From contig NZ_SWCJ01000018.1 of the NCBI RefSeq assembly GCF_005116665.1, forward strand, positions 38,791-102,790: DNA of 64,000 nt, written 5' to 3'. This DNA is from Ferrimonas aestuarii. Its GTDB lineage: Bacteria; Pseudomonadota; Gammaproteobacteria; Enterobacterales; Shewanellaceae. The position numbers and the translations under genes were made by a program. Shown in pieces: positions 16,768 through 26,158 of this stretch. Positions within the stretch are counted from its first letter, which is position 1. Each line of letters starts with the position of its first letter. The notes below the pieces were generated by a model that searched no databases, was not told the DNA's origin, and was given only the letters and a program-made list of their open reading frames with translations.

Positions 16768-19467
16768 ATGAAGTTAAATAAAATAAATATCGCAATAATG
16801 ACCGCGTTAATCGGCTCAAGCGCAGCCTCTTTCAGCCCATTGTCTTACGCTGAAACCAGTACCGAGTCCCATATTGATGACGCGGAAGTGATCGCCGTTG
16901 TTGGCTATCGAAAGAGCTTGAAGCAAAGCCAATTTTTAAAACAGGAAGCCACCGGAACCCAAGAGAGCATTCTCTCTGAAGACATTGGCGACTTTCCCGA
17001 TCTCAACCTCGCGGAGTCGCTACAAAGAATTCCTGGCGTCTCAATCTCTCGTGATTCCGGCGAAGGCCGTCAGATCTCTCTACGCGGGCTGGGACCCAAC
17101 TTTACCCGTACCCGCCTCAATGGTATGGAAGCGCTATTTGTAACCGATTCGGGCATCGACCAGCGCGGCGGCGCCTCCCGAACCCGAGATTTTGACTTCA
17201 GCGTATTCGCCTCAGAACTGTTTAATCGAGTCGACGTACTGAAATCCTATGAGGCTAAACAGGACGAAGGCGGCATCGCGGGCACCGTTGATCTCTATAC
17301 TGCCAAGCCCTTTGATTACGACGATGAAGGCTGGAACGGCGTATTCAGTGCCAAAGGGCTCTATAACGACAGGAATGACTCCACCGATCCTCGCTTTGCT
17401 GCGTTGGTATCAAACCGCTGGGATAATTTTGGTGCCCTATTCTCAGCTGCGTACTCGACGGTGGATACCATTGAAGAGGGCTATCACGTCTGGTCATGGA
17501 AGCAGGCCAGCTTTGGTGCGGATAACGTCGCCGATAGCGTCGATGCCGCTGTGGCCGATCGCCTTATCAATGCTGAAGGTACCGATCGCGTTTTCGTACC
17601 TCGAGCCAACAACATCGCCTCTTGGGCCAACACCCGAGAGCGCCTAGGGTTAACGGCCGCCTTCCAGTGGCAGCCCGCTGACCGTTTGTCGATGGACCTA
17701 GACCTGCTCTATGGCGAGCTCTCCAATGACCGCATTGAAAACCAACTGTCCACTGCTGGCACCAACGCCTTTACTGGTGACGTCAACAAAGGGCAGTTAC
17801 TCACCGATGCGGAAATTCACGGAGACAACTTGGTTTATGCGCAGTTTGATCATTTGGATCTTCGCACCGAATCCAAAGTCAGTTATAGCGAGTCCACCTT
17901 TACTCAGTTGTCACTGAACACTAACTATGAGCTCAGTGACCGCTTGGTGGCGAACTTGCTGCTGGGTTACTCTGACTCCGATTTCGATATGCCAATTCAT
18001 GACAAGGTGTTTGCTGAAGCCGCGGATCATACGGTGTCCATCGACTGGCGCAGCGGCAATCACGGCCACAACAACTACGATTTTGACGTCACCGATGAGA
18101 GCGAATGGAACCTAATGCGCTCAGACGTACGTGAAGACAGCATGGACAACAGCTACGGCACTGCCAAGCTGGATCTGAGCTATGAAGTGATGGACGACCA
18201 CTACCTAATGTTTGGTGTCCATTATAAGGAGTATGAGTCCAGCGGCTGGGAGCGCCGCAATCGCGTTGACTGGCTAAACGACCCTGACGCTCCGGATGCG
18301 GTGTTCCAGCAAACCGCCATTCCGGTTCTTAGCCCCTACGCCATTGCCAACAATCAGGCGACGTTCGAAAGACTGGAAGCCACAGGCAAGATCTCCCGCT
18401 CTTTAGACGAGAGCCACAACCGTCCAGGCACCGTGTATGACATAGAGGAAGATACCTTAAGTCTCTATGCCCAGTACGAGTGGCGCTCAGAGTTGCTGCA
18501 CTATCCAGTTCGAGGCAACATCGGCGTTCGCTGGGTGGAAACCGACCAAGTTTCCGCCGGTGAAGTGCAGCTTGGTGCCGATGAGTTCGATTTTGCTGAA
18601 TTCAACAACGACTACACAGAGCTGCTACCAAGCTTAAACGTAGTGGTTGACCTCAACGACGATCTGCTAGCCCGTTTGGGCCTAAATCGGAATCTATCCC
18701 GCCCAGGCCTAAATCAACTGCGCGCCGCCGCTCAAGTTCAAGTCGCCGATCAGAGCATCAACGCCGGTAACCCCAATCTGGAGCCCTTTATTGCTGACTC
18801 TCTGGATCTGTCGCTGGAGTACTACTCCGATAACCTGACAGCCAGCTTGGCCTATTTCTATAAGGACATGGAGGGTTTTATCGTTCAGCAGTCGCAAACC
18901 ATGGCCTACAAGGATACCGGTTACCCACTGGCGTTTTTGGACTTCGATCCTCGCGTCACCCCGCAATCTGAATTCACTGTATCTCAACCGGTAAACTCCG
19001 AGGACGCCTACGTACAAGGAGTCGAGCTGTCACTGCAGTTTATGTTTGAGTTTCTGCCTGAACCATGGAACAACTTAGGCTTTAACGGCAACCTTACCTA
19101 CGCCGATGGCGAAACCACCATCTACAACGAAGGTCAGGCTCACAAAGTGGCTCCTCCCGGACTGTCTGAATGGTCAAATAACGTCACCCTGTTCTACGAA
19201 ACCAACACCTATGGGGTTCGAGTCTCTAGCTCCCATCGCGATGAGTTCATCACCGGTGAAGGTGCCAGCCAGAACATTGTTGCCGGCTACGAAGAGACGC
19301 TGTTTGTCGACTTCAAAGCCCATATCAACCTGACCGACAGCCTCAAGATTTCACTTGAGGGAACTAACCTCACCGACGAAGCCATTGTTCAGTTCTTAGA
19401 TGACCGCACTCAGTCTTACACCCAAAGCGGCCGTAACTTTATTCTTGGCGTCAACTACGCATTCTAA
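16768..19467 (+). CDS. TonB-dependent receptor (TIGR01782-like)
   Basis: An 899-aa outer-membrane beta-barrel. It has a signal peptide (cleavage near SYAETS), a TonB-box-like stretch (EVIAVVGYRKSLKQ), and a plug domain with the Xanthomonas/Caulobacter-type signature (GDFPDLNLAESLQRIPGVSI, then GRQISLRGLGPNFTRTRLNG). The barrel ends in the aromatic C-terminal signal NFILGVNYAF. This class usually imports sugars, oligomers or cofactors rather than siderophores alone. The upstream secreted protein and downstream secreted phosphoesterase suggest a phosphorylated or nucleotide-like ligand, which is inference. No Fur box was recognised. Confidence 0.88.
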   Translation: MKLNKINIAIMTALIGSSAASFSPLSYAETSTESHIDDAEVIAVVGYRKSLKQSQFLKQEATGTQESILSEDIGDFPDLNLAESLQRIPGVSISRDSGEGRQISLRGLGPNFTRTRLNGMEALFVTDSGIDQRGGASRTRDFDFSVFASELFNRVDVLKSYEAKQDEGGIAGTVDLYTAKPFDYDDEGWNGVFSAKGLYNDRNDSTDPRFAALVSNRWDNFGALFSAAYSTVDTIEEGYHVWSWKQASFGADNVADSVDAAVADRLINAEGTDRVFVPRANNIASWANTRERLGLTAAFQWQPADRLSMDLDLLYGELSNDRIENQLSTAGTNAFTGDVNKGQLLTDAEIHGDNLVYAQFDHLDLRTESKVSYSESTFTQLSLNTNYELSDRLVANLLLGYSDSDFDMPIHDKVFAEAADHTVSIDWRSGNHGHNNYDFDVTDESEWNLMRSDVREDSMDNSYGTAKLDLSYEVMDDHYLMFGVHYKEYESSGWERRNRVDWLNDPDAPDAVFQQTAIPVLSPYAIANNQATFERLEATGKISRSLDESHNRPGTVYDIEEDTLSLYAQYEWRSELLHYPVRGNIGVRWVETDQVSAGEVQLGADEFDFAEFNNDYTELLPSLNVVVDLNDDLLARLGLNRNLSRPGLNQLRAAAQVQVADQSINAGNPNLEPFIADSLDLSLEYYSDNLTASLAYFYKDMEGFIVQQSQTMAYKDTGYPLAFLDFDPRVTPQSEFTVSQPVNSEDAYVQGVELSLQFMFEFLPEPWNNLGFNGNLTYADGETTIYNEGQAHKVAPPGLSEWSNNVTLFYETNTYGVRVSSSHRDEFITGEGASQNIVAGYEETLFVDFKAHINLTDSLKISLEGTNLTDEAIVQFLDDRTQSYTQSGRNFILGVNYAF

Positions 19468-19473
19468 AACCCA

Positions 19474-19495
19474 ATGCCCCTGCTTGCGGGGGCAT
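19474..19495 (+). terminator. Hairpin between TonB receptor and phosphoesterase
   Basis: Stem ATGCCCC (19474-19480) with GGGGCAT (19489-19495), followed by CTTTG. The short T-tract suggests a partial terminator or attenuator that lowers expression of the downstream gene relative to the receptor. Confidence 0.5.
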
Positions 19496-19508
19496 CTTTG
19501 AGGCCATC

Positions 19509-20381
19509 ATGAAACCACTGCTTTTATCCATTCTATTCCTGATCGCCAGCCAAACTGGGGCGGCCCAATCTGAGCCGCTCGCGGTAGGCGTCATCGCCGA
19601 TTGCCAATACGCCGATCAGAACCACAAAGGCCAACGCCTGTACCGAAGCTGCCCCGACAAGCTGCAACACGCTGCAGAGGTATTTAATCAGCAGCCACTA
19701 GATCATGTGGTTCATCTGGGGGACTTTATTGACAAAGATTGGCGCAGTTTTGCTCCGCTAGTTAAGATCACCAACACCCTAAATGCTCCGGTATTTCATG
19801 TACTAGGAAATCACGACCTTGAGGTCGCCGACGACAAGAAAGCACAGGTAACTACCGCACTAAACATGCCATCACGCTACTACAGTCTGCAGCGGGGAGC
19901 GTGGCGCTTTATCGCCGTGGATGGCAATGACGTCAGCACCTATGGCTGGCCCAAATCGTCACCAGAGCACCAAAGAAATCTAAAACTGTATCAACAGCGC
20001 TATGCTGGACTTGCAACTTGGAACGGCGGGATTGGCGATAAGCAGCTCAATTGGATTGAAGAGCAGCTTCGTCAGGCCAAAAACGCCCAACAGCAGGTGG
20101 TATTTTACTGCCACTTCCCCATCTTTCCTGACGATCCCCATAACCTATGGAACGCCGATGAGCTATTGGCACTGATTGACCGTTATCCCAATGTCGTCGC
20201 TTGGATCAACGGCCACAATCACAAGGGCAACTATGGTAAACGCCGCGGAGTACACTATTTAAATTTACACGGTATGTTGGATACTGAGCAGACCGCATTT
20301 AGCGTGTTAACCCTGACCGATACCGAGATTCGAGTCAAAGGCTACGGCCGTCAGCCAAGCTTGCGATTGCCGCTCAACTGA
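19509..20381 (+). CDS. Secreted calcineurin-like metallophosphoesterase
   Basis: A 290-aa exported enzyme with a signal peptide (cleavage near GAAQS). All dimetal-site blocks are present: GVIADCQYAD, HLGDFIDKDW, LGNHD, FYCHFPIF and INGHNHKGNYG. The spacing and GVIADCQYAD opening resemble ADP-ribose/CDP-alcohol diphosphatases of the manganese-dependent type, so a nucleotide diphosphate or phosphodiester substrate is likely, though not proven. It begins 41 bases after the TonB receptor stop and is probably transcribed with it. Confidence 0.8.
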   Translation: MKPLLLSILFLIASQTGAAQSEPLAVGVIADCQYADQNHKGQRLYRSCPDKLQHAAEVFNQQPLDHVVHLGDFIDKDWRSFAPLVKITNTLNAPVFHVLGNHDLEVADDKKAQVTTALNMPSRYYSLQRGAWRFIAVDGNDVSTYGWPKSSPEHQRNLKLYQQRYAGLATWNGGIGDKQLNWIEEQLRQAKNAQQQVVFYCHFPIFPDDPHNLWNADELLALIDRYPNVVAWINGHNHKGNYGKRRGVHYLNLHGMLDTEQTAFSVLTLTDTEIRVKGYGRQPSLRLPLN

Positions 20382-20395
20382 CGCCCCTGAAATGC

Positions 20396-20419
20396 GCGCC
20401 TCGACGGACACCGAGGCGC
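20396..20419. terminator. Convergent terminator hairpin
   Basis: Stem GCGCCTCG (20396-20403) with CGAGGCGC (20412-20419), loop of 8 bases, between the phosphoesterase gene and the convergent LysE-family gene. T-runs are weak. Confidence 0.55.
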
Positions 20420-20427
20420 CGATCTGT

Positions 20428-21054
20428 TTAGCGAAGTACCACCGCTGCCGCCAAGAGGATGAACACCACCGCACTGACTCGGTCAACCCAAACGCTGTTG
20501 GCTTTAAGCCAGTGGAGAATGCCTGTCGAGCCAATGCCAAGCGCCACCAAGGCATACCAAAGGGCATCAATGCCTCCTGCCGTGGCCATCATGATCATCT
20601 GATCGCCAACTCCCTGCCCCTCTTTAACAAATTGGCTGAACAGAGCCAGAAAGAAGATGGCCAGTTTTGGGTTTAAGAACGCCACCAAAAATCCCCCACC
20701 AAAGCCGACGAATTTGGTCTGTTTATGGGCTGGGCTGTCGTCTTCGTCACCGCGTGTTTTCGCCGCCGCCAAACTGCTACGGATGATGTTAAACGCCATA
20801 TACAGCAAAAATGCGGCTCCGGCATACTGAATGGCACTGAACAACCACGGAGTTTGGGTTATTACCAACCCAAGCCCTGCGGCGGTGATTAGGGCATACA
20901 ATCCCACCCCAACACCGTGGCCAATTGCCGTTGCCAACCCAGTCGCTTGGCCCTTTTGAACGGTGTTGTTGATCACCAGCGCTAAGCTGGGCCCAGGGCT
21001 GATGGCACCAAGAATACAGATGGTGGCCAATGGCAACCAAGCACTAAACGTCAT
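20428..21054 (-). CDS. LysE/RhtB-family amino-acid exporter
   Basis: An inner-membrane protein of 208 aa with about six helices. The family signature GAISPGPSLALVINN lies near the N-terminus and GFLVAFLNPKLAIFFLALF in the second half. Members export amino acids such as lysine, threonine or homoserine. The ATG at 21054 is preferred over an adjacent GTG at 21057. It stands alone, with no dedicated regulator beside it. Substrate unknown. Confidence 0.85.
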   Translation of the reverse strand: MTFSAWLPLATICILGAISPGPSLALVINNTVQKGQATGLATAIGHGVGVGLYALITAAGLGLVITQTPWLFSAIQYAGAAFLLYMAFNIIRSSLAAAKTRGDEDDSPAHKQTKFVGFGGGFLVAFLNPKLAIFFLALFSQFVKEGQGVGDQMIMMATAGGIDALWYALVALGIGSTGILHWLKANSVWVDRVSAVVFILLAAAVVLR

Positions 21055-21291
21055 CACACTACATTGTCCTACTTAATCAATCTTAGGGTTAGCTTATCCC
21101 CTCTTGCCAAACACCAGAAGTGATAGTTTGTCACCCCAAGCATTCCTTATGGTTATACCAAGGATTCAGGCTTTCACATAGACACGTCAAACTCTGCCGA
21201 ACTATGGCGAAATATTCCGACAAGCATTGGCAGAAATATCTGAGGACACTCGGTGATAGCTTCAGGAGTATCAATAACAAGGAGAAACATC

Positions 21292-21489
21292 ATGACTCGC
21301 ACCTACATTCTGGCCATCGCTGCCGCCATCGGTTTTGGCAGTGCCGTATTTAGCCAAGACAGCTACGCCATCAGCCCTCATTGTCACCAGCAGTGGCTCG
21401 ATTGTTTAACCAGCTTCCCAGATGACCAATACGGCATCTGCGAAGAGGTACTCAGGTTCTGCGAAGCGGGCGAGATCACCCCGTTGTAG
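21292..21489 (+). CDS. Small secreted cysteine-containing protein
   Basis: A 65-aa frame with ATG at 21292 and a strong AAGGAG 7 bases upstream. The first ~24 residues form a signal peptide (TYILAIAAAIGFGSAVFS, cleavage near SYA). The mature peptide of ~40 residues has four Cys (HCHQQWLDC, GICEEVLRFC), enough for two disulfides. No family recognised. Its last 14 bases overlap the end of the convergent LysR gene. Confidence 0.6.
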   Translation: MTRTYILAIAAAIGFGSAVFSQDSYAISPHCHQQWLDCLTSFPDDQYGICEEVLRFCEAGEITPL

Positions 21490-22420
21490 GCAGCCAGCGC
21501 TGCTGACCAAGGGTCAAATAGTGCTGAAGGTGGCCCTGCAAATACGGCAGGGCCAACTCTCTAAACCAGGTATGAGCAGGATCATGATGCCAACGCTGAT
21601 GCCAAAACAGATAGTATTCATGCTCCGGTAGCGCCACAGGCAGGGTTTTGATGCACAGCCCATGGGACTCAGCCAACTGCGCAGCGATATGCAGCGGAGT
21701 GGTCAACACCAAGTCTGACCGTGCCAGCAGTGCCACAGCCCCATGAAAAAACGGCACTTTAGCTGCGAGGTTTCTTTCCAGTCCCACCTCAGCAAGGTGA
21801 CGGTCGATAAGGCTGTCTTTATCCCCTCCCCCGGTGACACTCAAGTGCGCCAGAGACAGGTAGTCCTCCAAACTTGGGCTCAAAACCCCAGCCAAAGGGT
21901 GTCCTTGACGCATCAACATCACCAAACAGTCCTGCCCCTGGGAAATACCAACACAGGTTTCAGGTATCGGCTCGATAATGGTTGAAACCAGATCCAAGTT
22001 ATCATCCGCCAAACCTGAGAGGCGTTTGGGTTGCCACAACTGAAACTCAATCTGCGCCAAAGGGGCTTGGGAGGCGAATTCTGCCGCGATGTCGGGGAAG
22101 ATATACTGAGCCACATAATCGGAGGAGGCCAGCACAAAGCTGCGCTGGCACCGCGCCGGTTCAAACTCACCTTGGTGATAAAGCCCATCAAGACCAGACA
22201 TCAAAGGCGTTAGCTGCAGTTGCAACTGCTCCGCCTTTGGCGTCAGCAAATAGCGCTGCCCTTGGCGTACTAACAACGGATCGTTAAAACTCTGTCGCAA
22301 CTGAGCCAAGGTTTTGCTGACCGCAGATTGAGTCATGTGTAACCGCTCAGCAGCCCGAGTTAGGTTCTTAAGTTCAAGGAGAGCCAGTAGAACTGGCAGT
22401 TGATTTAGGTTGTGGCGCAT
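21476..22420 (-). CDS. LysR-family transcriptional regulator
   Basis: A 314-aa regulator. The N-terminal winged helix (LPVLLALLELKNLTRAAERL, then HMTQSAVSKTLAQLRQSF) is canonical, followed by a two-lobed effector-binding domain with SDYVAQYIFPDIAAEF. The N-terminal MRHNLNQLPVLLAL pattern resembles the NodD/LeuO-like group with an extended first helix. No divergent target gene adjoins it: the next gene, starting at 24183, is co-directional. Effector unknown. Confidence 0.85.
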   Translation of the reverse strand: MRHNLNQLPVLLALLELKNLTRAAERLHMTQSAVSKTLAQLRQSFNDPLLVRQGQRYLLTPKAEQLQLQLTPLMSGLDGLYHQGEFEPARCQRSFVLASSDYVAQYIFPDIAAEFASQAPLAQIEFQLWQPKRLSGLADDNLDLVSTIIEPIPETCVGISQGQDCLVMLMRQGHPLAGVLSPSLEDYLSLAHLSVTGGGDKDSLIDRHLAEVGLERNLAAKVPFFHGAVALLARSDLVLTTPLHIAAQLAESHGLCIKTLPVALPEHEYYLFWHQRWHHDPAHTWFRELALPYLQGHLQHYLTLGQQRWLPTTG

Positions 22421-22500
22421 TCACTGGGATCTGGCATCAGGCGATAAACCGATGGTACGCAAAGCGTTGGGAGAACGCCAGCGTACCCAATGAGTTACCC

Positions 22501-24183
22501 CTAACGTCTTGCGCTGCCACTGACCTCAATGCCCTGCTCGGTCACATCGACTTGCATCAAGATCTTCTGGTGGCCACTGAAGCTTCGCCGCAGCTCCTGC
22601 TCCAACTCAGGCTCTAACCCCATCTGCTTAACCGCCTTAGCCAGTGCCAAATAATCCAGTGTGAGTGACATCAAGCCATTGGTCGTCATCGGCTGTTGAA
22701 GCAGCGTATTGGCGGCCGCTTCTCCCTTTTCGCCCACATAAATCACCAAGTGATGATCGTTTCGTTGTACCCAAATTGGCATCGGTTGATAGGCAAGCTC
22801 CGGTACAAATTCCCTGAGATCCATCGGCGTTTGGTCGGAAGGGATCTGCAAATTGGCAAGGCTTGGCATGAAGTTAGCCGCCAACTGAAGTAGCGCTGGG
22901 ACGTTACTGGCACTGATGCTCACCAAACCATCAAAATCGGTAGCAGGCTCGTCATATTCCAGACCCGCAAGATCCACGCCCATGATGGCCGCGCCAACGC
23001 CTTTAAACCCTTGGGTTGCATCGGAAAACATCGCCAAGGTTTCCGGCGGCATCAACTTAAGCTCATCTTGCCATTCACCAAGCCATTGGCATTCGTAAGG
23101 CTGCTCCAGCCATTGGTCCCGCAGAGTAACTAGACTCGGCACCAAGGCTTCCCCATTGATCCCGACACCAAGGCTCATCCAGCTGCCCGCCAGTTCTCGG
23201 GTATAGGGCGCTAAGAAGCCTCTTAGCTGTCCCAATGCATTAAGAATGGCCTGATTTTTTGACTCCAGCACAATCTGTGTGTCCACTTTGACGTCGAGCT
23301 CACTGCCTTGATACAGGTAGTGGGACACGGTTCGAGGCCAATTGCTGACGATGCCACTAAGCTCCTCATAACAGATGGGGTCTTTAAGCTCACCACTGTT
23401 ATCACGCCATTCATCCCACGAATTCAGATGCTTCGCCAGAGAGTTTCCAGACTCGGTCATCAGCCCCGTTAACAACTGCTGATGCTCCAAATAGGCGACA
23501 TTGCCCTGTTGCCAGCCATAGCGCTGCTTAATTTGTGTCAGCCTTTGGCTGTCGGCAAGGGAGTGGGCTGGCAACGTGCTGCCCAGAGCGATTTTCAACT
23601 GTTCCGTAGAGAGAATAGGTGCCCCTAAGGTCACCACCAACTCTTGGTCACTGACGGCGAACCACAGCTCAACCGTGGGGCCATCTTTGGCTTTGAGATC
23701 GTACACCCTGGCTTCGATGCCATCGATTCGCTCATCGCGATGGGTCATGCCAGCGCGATTCTCGGCCCTATCTAAAGCCGACAGCAGGTTTGTTTTACTG
23801 TCTAAGCTCCAGCGAAACACCGGAGAGGCACCAATGAAATAGAAAGCGCCCGTTGAATGCTTCGCGATGCCAGTGGTTTCCACCAGACTGCCCCAATCGG
23901 TCATGGGATCAAACATCGGCAGCAACAGTTCAGACAGAAATTTGAGCTCGGTGCTATCGACACTGGCCAACTCATCCATCAATACGGCCAGCTCCTGCTC
24001 CGTCAGAGACTGACCTGAAAAGCTCAATCTCAGCAACGATTCCGTCTCAACCGGCGTGGACTGCACCATCACCATGACGGAATCGTCGGGAATGTGGGAC
24101 TCAATGGAGCGTGGCGTTGAAACCAGATACCAGCTTCCCAGAGCCACGGCGGCAACCGCAGTGGCGAAAATGCGCTTTTTCAT
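22501..24183 (-). CDS. Hypothetical membrane-anchored extracytoplasmic protein
   Basis: A 560-aa protein that I do not recognise. An N-terminal hydrophobic segment (ATAVAAVALGSWYLV) would anchor it or serve as a signal peptide. The rest is soluble, alternating beta strands and amphipathic helices, with no catalytic motif. A few segments look like a repeated substrate-protein fold (for example DSVMVMVQSTPVETESLLR and DGLVSISASNVPALLQLA), suggesting two related halves. The start has only weak upstream complementarity to 16S rRNA. Conserved-hypothetical status is the safest call. Confidence 0.6.
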   Translation of the reverse strand: MKKRIFATAVAAVALGSWYLVSTPRSIESHIPDDSVMVMVQSTPVETESLLRLSFSGQSLTEQELAVLMDELASVDSTELKFLSELLLPMFDPMTDWGSLVETTGIAKHSTGAFYFIGASPVFRWSLDSKTNLLSALDRAENRAGMTHRDERIDGIEARVYDLKAKDGPTVELWFAVSDQELVVTLGAPILSTEQLKIALGSTLPAHSLADSQRLTQIKQRYGWQQGNVAYLEHQQLLTGLMTESGNSLAKHLNSWDEWRDNSGELKDPICYEELSGIVSNWPRTVSHYLYQGSELDVKVDTQIVLESKNQAILNALGQLRGFLAPYTRELAGSWMSLGVGINGEALVPSLVTLRDQWLEQPYECQWLGEWQDELKLMPPETLAMFSDATQGFKGVGAAIMGVDLAGLEYDEPATDFDGLVSISASNVPALLQLAANFMPSLANLQIPSDQTPMDLREFVPELAYQPMPIWVQRNDHHLVIYVGEKGEAAANTLLQQPMTTNGLMSLTLDYLALAKAVKQMGLEPELEQELRRSFSGHQKILMQVDVTEQGIEVSGSARR

Positions 24184-24298
24184 TGGTAATTCCCTCTAAC
24201 CCGATGATTTTTTCATAGTTTAAAGAGTAGACCGTGGTAAGGCGAGCCCATCCATGATGGCCAAGGCCATTGCGTGCAGCCCGTTGCCCTGATAGCGA

Positions 24299-24324
24299 AA
24301 AGGCGCAGCTCTCGCTGCGCCTTT
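24299..24324. terminator. Strong bidirectional terminator hairpin
   Basis: Perfect 11-bp stem AAAGGCGCAGC (24299-24309) and GCTGCGCCTTT (24314-24324), loop TCTC. It lies about 125 bases downstream of the rlmJ stop on the minus strand and upstream of the gene starting at 24183. The remainder of 24184-24448 shows no gene. Confidence 0.7.
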
Positions 24325-24448
24325 GTCTGATACTCAGTTTCCGATTTTGCCCAAAACCAAGTCGATGGGCCGATTCCAATCACGAACGAATTCTGATTCC
24401 TAGCCTATATCTGGGGCCAAAGGCATCCATGTCCTTAGTAAGCCAACA

Positions 24449-25288
24449 TTACTCAGGTACGATCCAGCGCAGACGGAAGTTGGCTTGCTCTGACTGAGCC
24501 AGTTTTGGCGTTAGCCAGGGCAGCAGCTCCTGCATCTGCTCTTCCAGCGTCCATGGCGGATTAATGACGATCATGCCTGAGCCGGTCATGCCCCAATCCA
24601 TGTTGTCGTCTTCCACATTCAGCTCAATCTGCAAAATATTGCGGATGCCGGTGCGCTCCAAGGCGCGCTCTAAGGTGGTGATCTCCTGACGCCGCACCAC
24701 TGGATACCAGATGGCATAGGTGCCCGTCGCCCAGCGTTTTACCGCCTCTTTCACCCCTTTTACCAGATCCTTATACTCGTTTTTCAGCTCATAAGGAGGG
24801 TCAATCAGCACCACACCTCGGCGCTCTTTCGGTGGCAGTGAGGCTTTTAGGCGCTGGTAGCCATCCTCCTGATACAGTTTTACCTGACGGCGGCCTCGAA
24901 ATTCCTGCCGCAAACGAGGAAAATCCGACGGATGCAACTCGGTCAGCACCATGCGGTCCTGTTCACGAAGCAAGCTGCCGCTGACCAATGGGCTACCAGG
25001 GTAGTAGCGCAGGTTACCACTGGGATTTAGCTCTTTGACCACTTTCAGGTAGGGGTGCATCGCCTTAGGACAATCTTCGCCCCAGATGCGGGCGATGCCA
25101 TCCACGTACTCGCCGGTCTTCTCCGCATGCTCAGATTGCAGGTCGTAACGACCGGCTCCAGAGTGAGTGTCGTGAATCATAAAGGCTTTATCTTTACGCT
25201 TTAGTGACTCAACGATCAGCGCCTGCACGGTGTGTTTTAGTACGTCGGCATGATTACCAGCATGGAAACTGTGGCGGTAGCTCAGCAT
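24449..25288 (-). CDS. rlmJ: 23S rRNA (adenine-2030 N6)-methyltransferase RlmJ
   Basis: A 279-aa SAM-dependent methyltransferase, nearly the E. coli length. It opens with MLSYRHSFHAGNHADVLKH, diagnostic of RlmJ (YhiR), and has a SAM-binding DTHSGAGRYDL loop and the catalytic N6-adenine motif IDPPYE. In E. coli it modifies A2030 of 23S rRNA in a non-essential reaction. It is transcribed alone. The start ATG is 25288. Confidence 0.92.
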   Translation of the reverse strand: MLSYRHSFHAGNHADVLKHTVQALIVESLKRKDKAFMIHDTHSGAGRYDLQSEHAEKTGEYVDGIARIWGEDCPKAMHPYLKVVKELNPSGNLRYYPGSPLVSGSLLREQDRMVLTELHPSDFPRLRQEFRGRRQVKLYQEDGYQRLKASLPPKERRGVVLIDPPYELKNEYKDLVKGVKEAVKRWATGTYAIWYPVVRRQEITTLERALERTGIRNILQIELNVEDDNMDWGMTGSGMIVINPPWTLEEQMQELLPWLTPKLAQSEQANFRLRWIVPE

Positions 25289-25339
25289 AATTTGGGGTGC
25301 TCATTAGAAATGCAATCGGGCAAGTATATCAATAAGCCT

Positions 25340-25395
25340 ATACCAATCACACTCATGGCCTGCTCATTCAGCAACAACATGAACGGGATTGATAT
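25340..25395. repeat. Imperfect inverted repeat with ATACCAATC arms
   Basis: Arms 25340-25357 (ATACCAATCACACTCATG) and 25378-25395 (complement ATATCAATCCCGTTCATG) match at about 14 of 18 positions around a 20-base loop. It lies in the 297-base gap between rlmJ and the next gene. The arms look like remnants of a small dispersed palindrome. The rest of that gap shows no gene. Confidence 0.35.
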
Positions 25396-25585
25396 AAAAC
25401 CCCGAAACATTGCCAGCCGAATGGCATCGCCTTGGTTATACTTTGTTCTGCGTTGTGCGCCACAGCAGAGCAGCTACGGATAAAGGTAGCGCCAGTTTGA
25501 CGTCTGCGGCGTACTTAAGGTCTTTGGCGACATTGAGGTTACTCTCAAAACGCCCATCATCACGGACGACCCACTGTGGGAGACG

Positions 25586-26128
25586 ATGATGACTCGACAC
25601 TTTTTACTGGCCTCAAGCCTCTTCGAACTTGGTCTTTTGGAGCATCAACTCAAGCGCCAAGGATTCACGCCTGCGCAGATCCACGTTATCAGTCCGCGGG
25701 ATGCCTTAGCATCGAAGCTCAGGCTGCAATCTTGGCAATCGCTTATCTTCTTAGAGCTCGCCCACTGCTGCATTCAAGGCGCTCGTATCGGCCTAATTTT
25801 AGCGCTTGTTTGCTTAGTAGTCGCCACTGCTCTGGGCATTGACAGCAGCGTCGGTTGGACTCCCATCTTGATGTTTGCCGCGGTGCTGCTGGGTTTCAGC
25901 GTTTGGGAAGGCGGTCTGATTGGTGTCAGTACCCCAGAGCAGTTACAGCGCACCTTCCATAAAGAGATTCGCCAAGGGCAGCACCTGCTGGTGGTGGACG
26001 TACTCGAACCACAGGAAACGCTCTTTCTCGCCCTCATCAATCAACATCCTCTGATTCAACAAGTGGGAATCGGCAACGGCGTCATGCCCTCAGCCATCCG
26101 CATTCAAAACTGGTGGCTGGCACACTGA
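25586..26128 (+). CDS. Hypothetical inner-membrane protein
   Basis: A 180-aa protein with two adjacent transmembrane helices in the middle (GLILALVCLVVATALG and PILMFAAVLLGFSVWEGG). The flanking soluble parts include an ALASKLRLQSWQSLI segment before the helices and a GQHLLVVDVLEPQETLFLAL segment after them. The layout (small alpha/beta domain, Gly-rich TM pair, small domain) resembles stress-type membrane proteins of the DUF1269/Slp-like kind, but I cannot name a family. Tandem ATGs at 25586 and 25589 follow GGGAG. It is isolated. Confidence 0.55.
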   Translation: MMTRHFLLASSLFELGLLEHQLKRQGFTPAQIHVISPRDALASKLRLQSWQSLIFLELAHCCIQGARIGLILALVCLVVATALGIDSSVGWTPILMFAAVLLGFSVWEGGLIGVSTPEQLQRTFHKEIRQGQHLLVVDVLEPQETLFLALINQHPLIQQVGIGNGVMPSAIRIQNWWLAH

Positions 26129-26158
26129 CCAAACGCGCTCATCGCTTGGCGCTGCCAC

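Noticed and set aside
21055..21291. Lysine riboswitch ahead of the LysE-family gene
   Set aside because: No conserved lysine aptamer helices or terminator were visible in this short leader.
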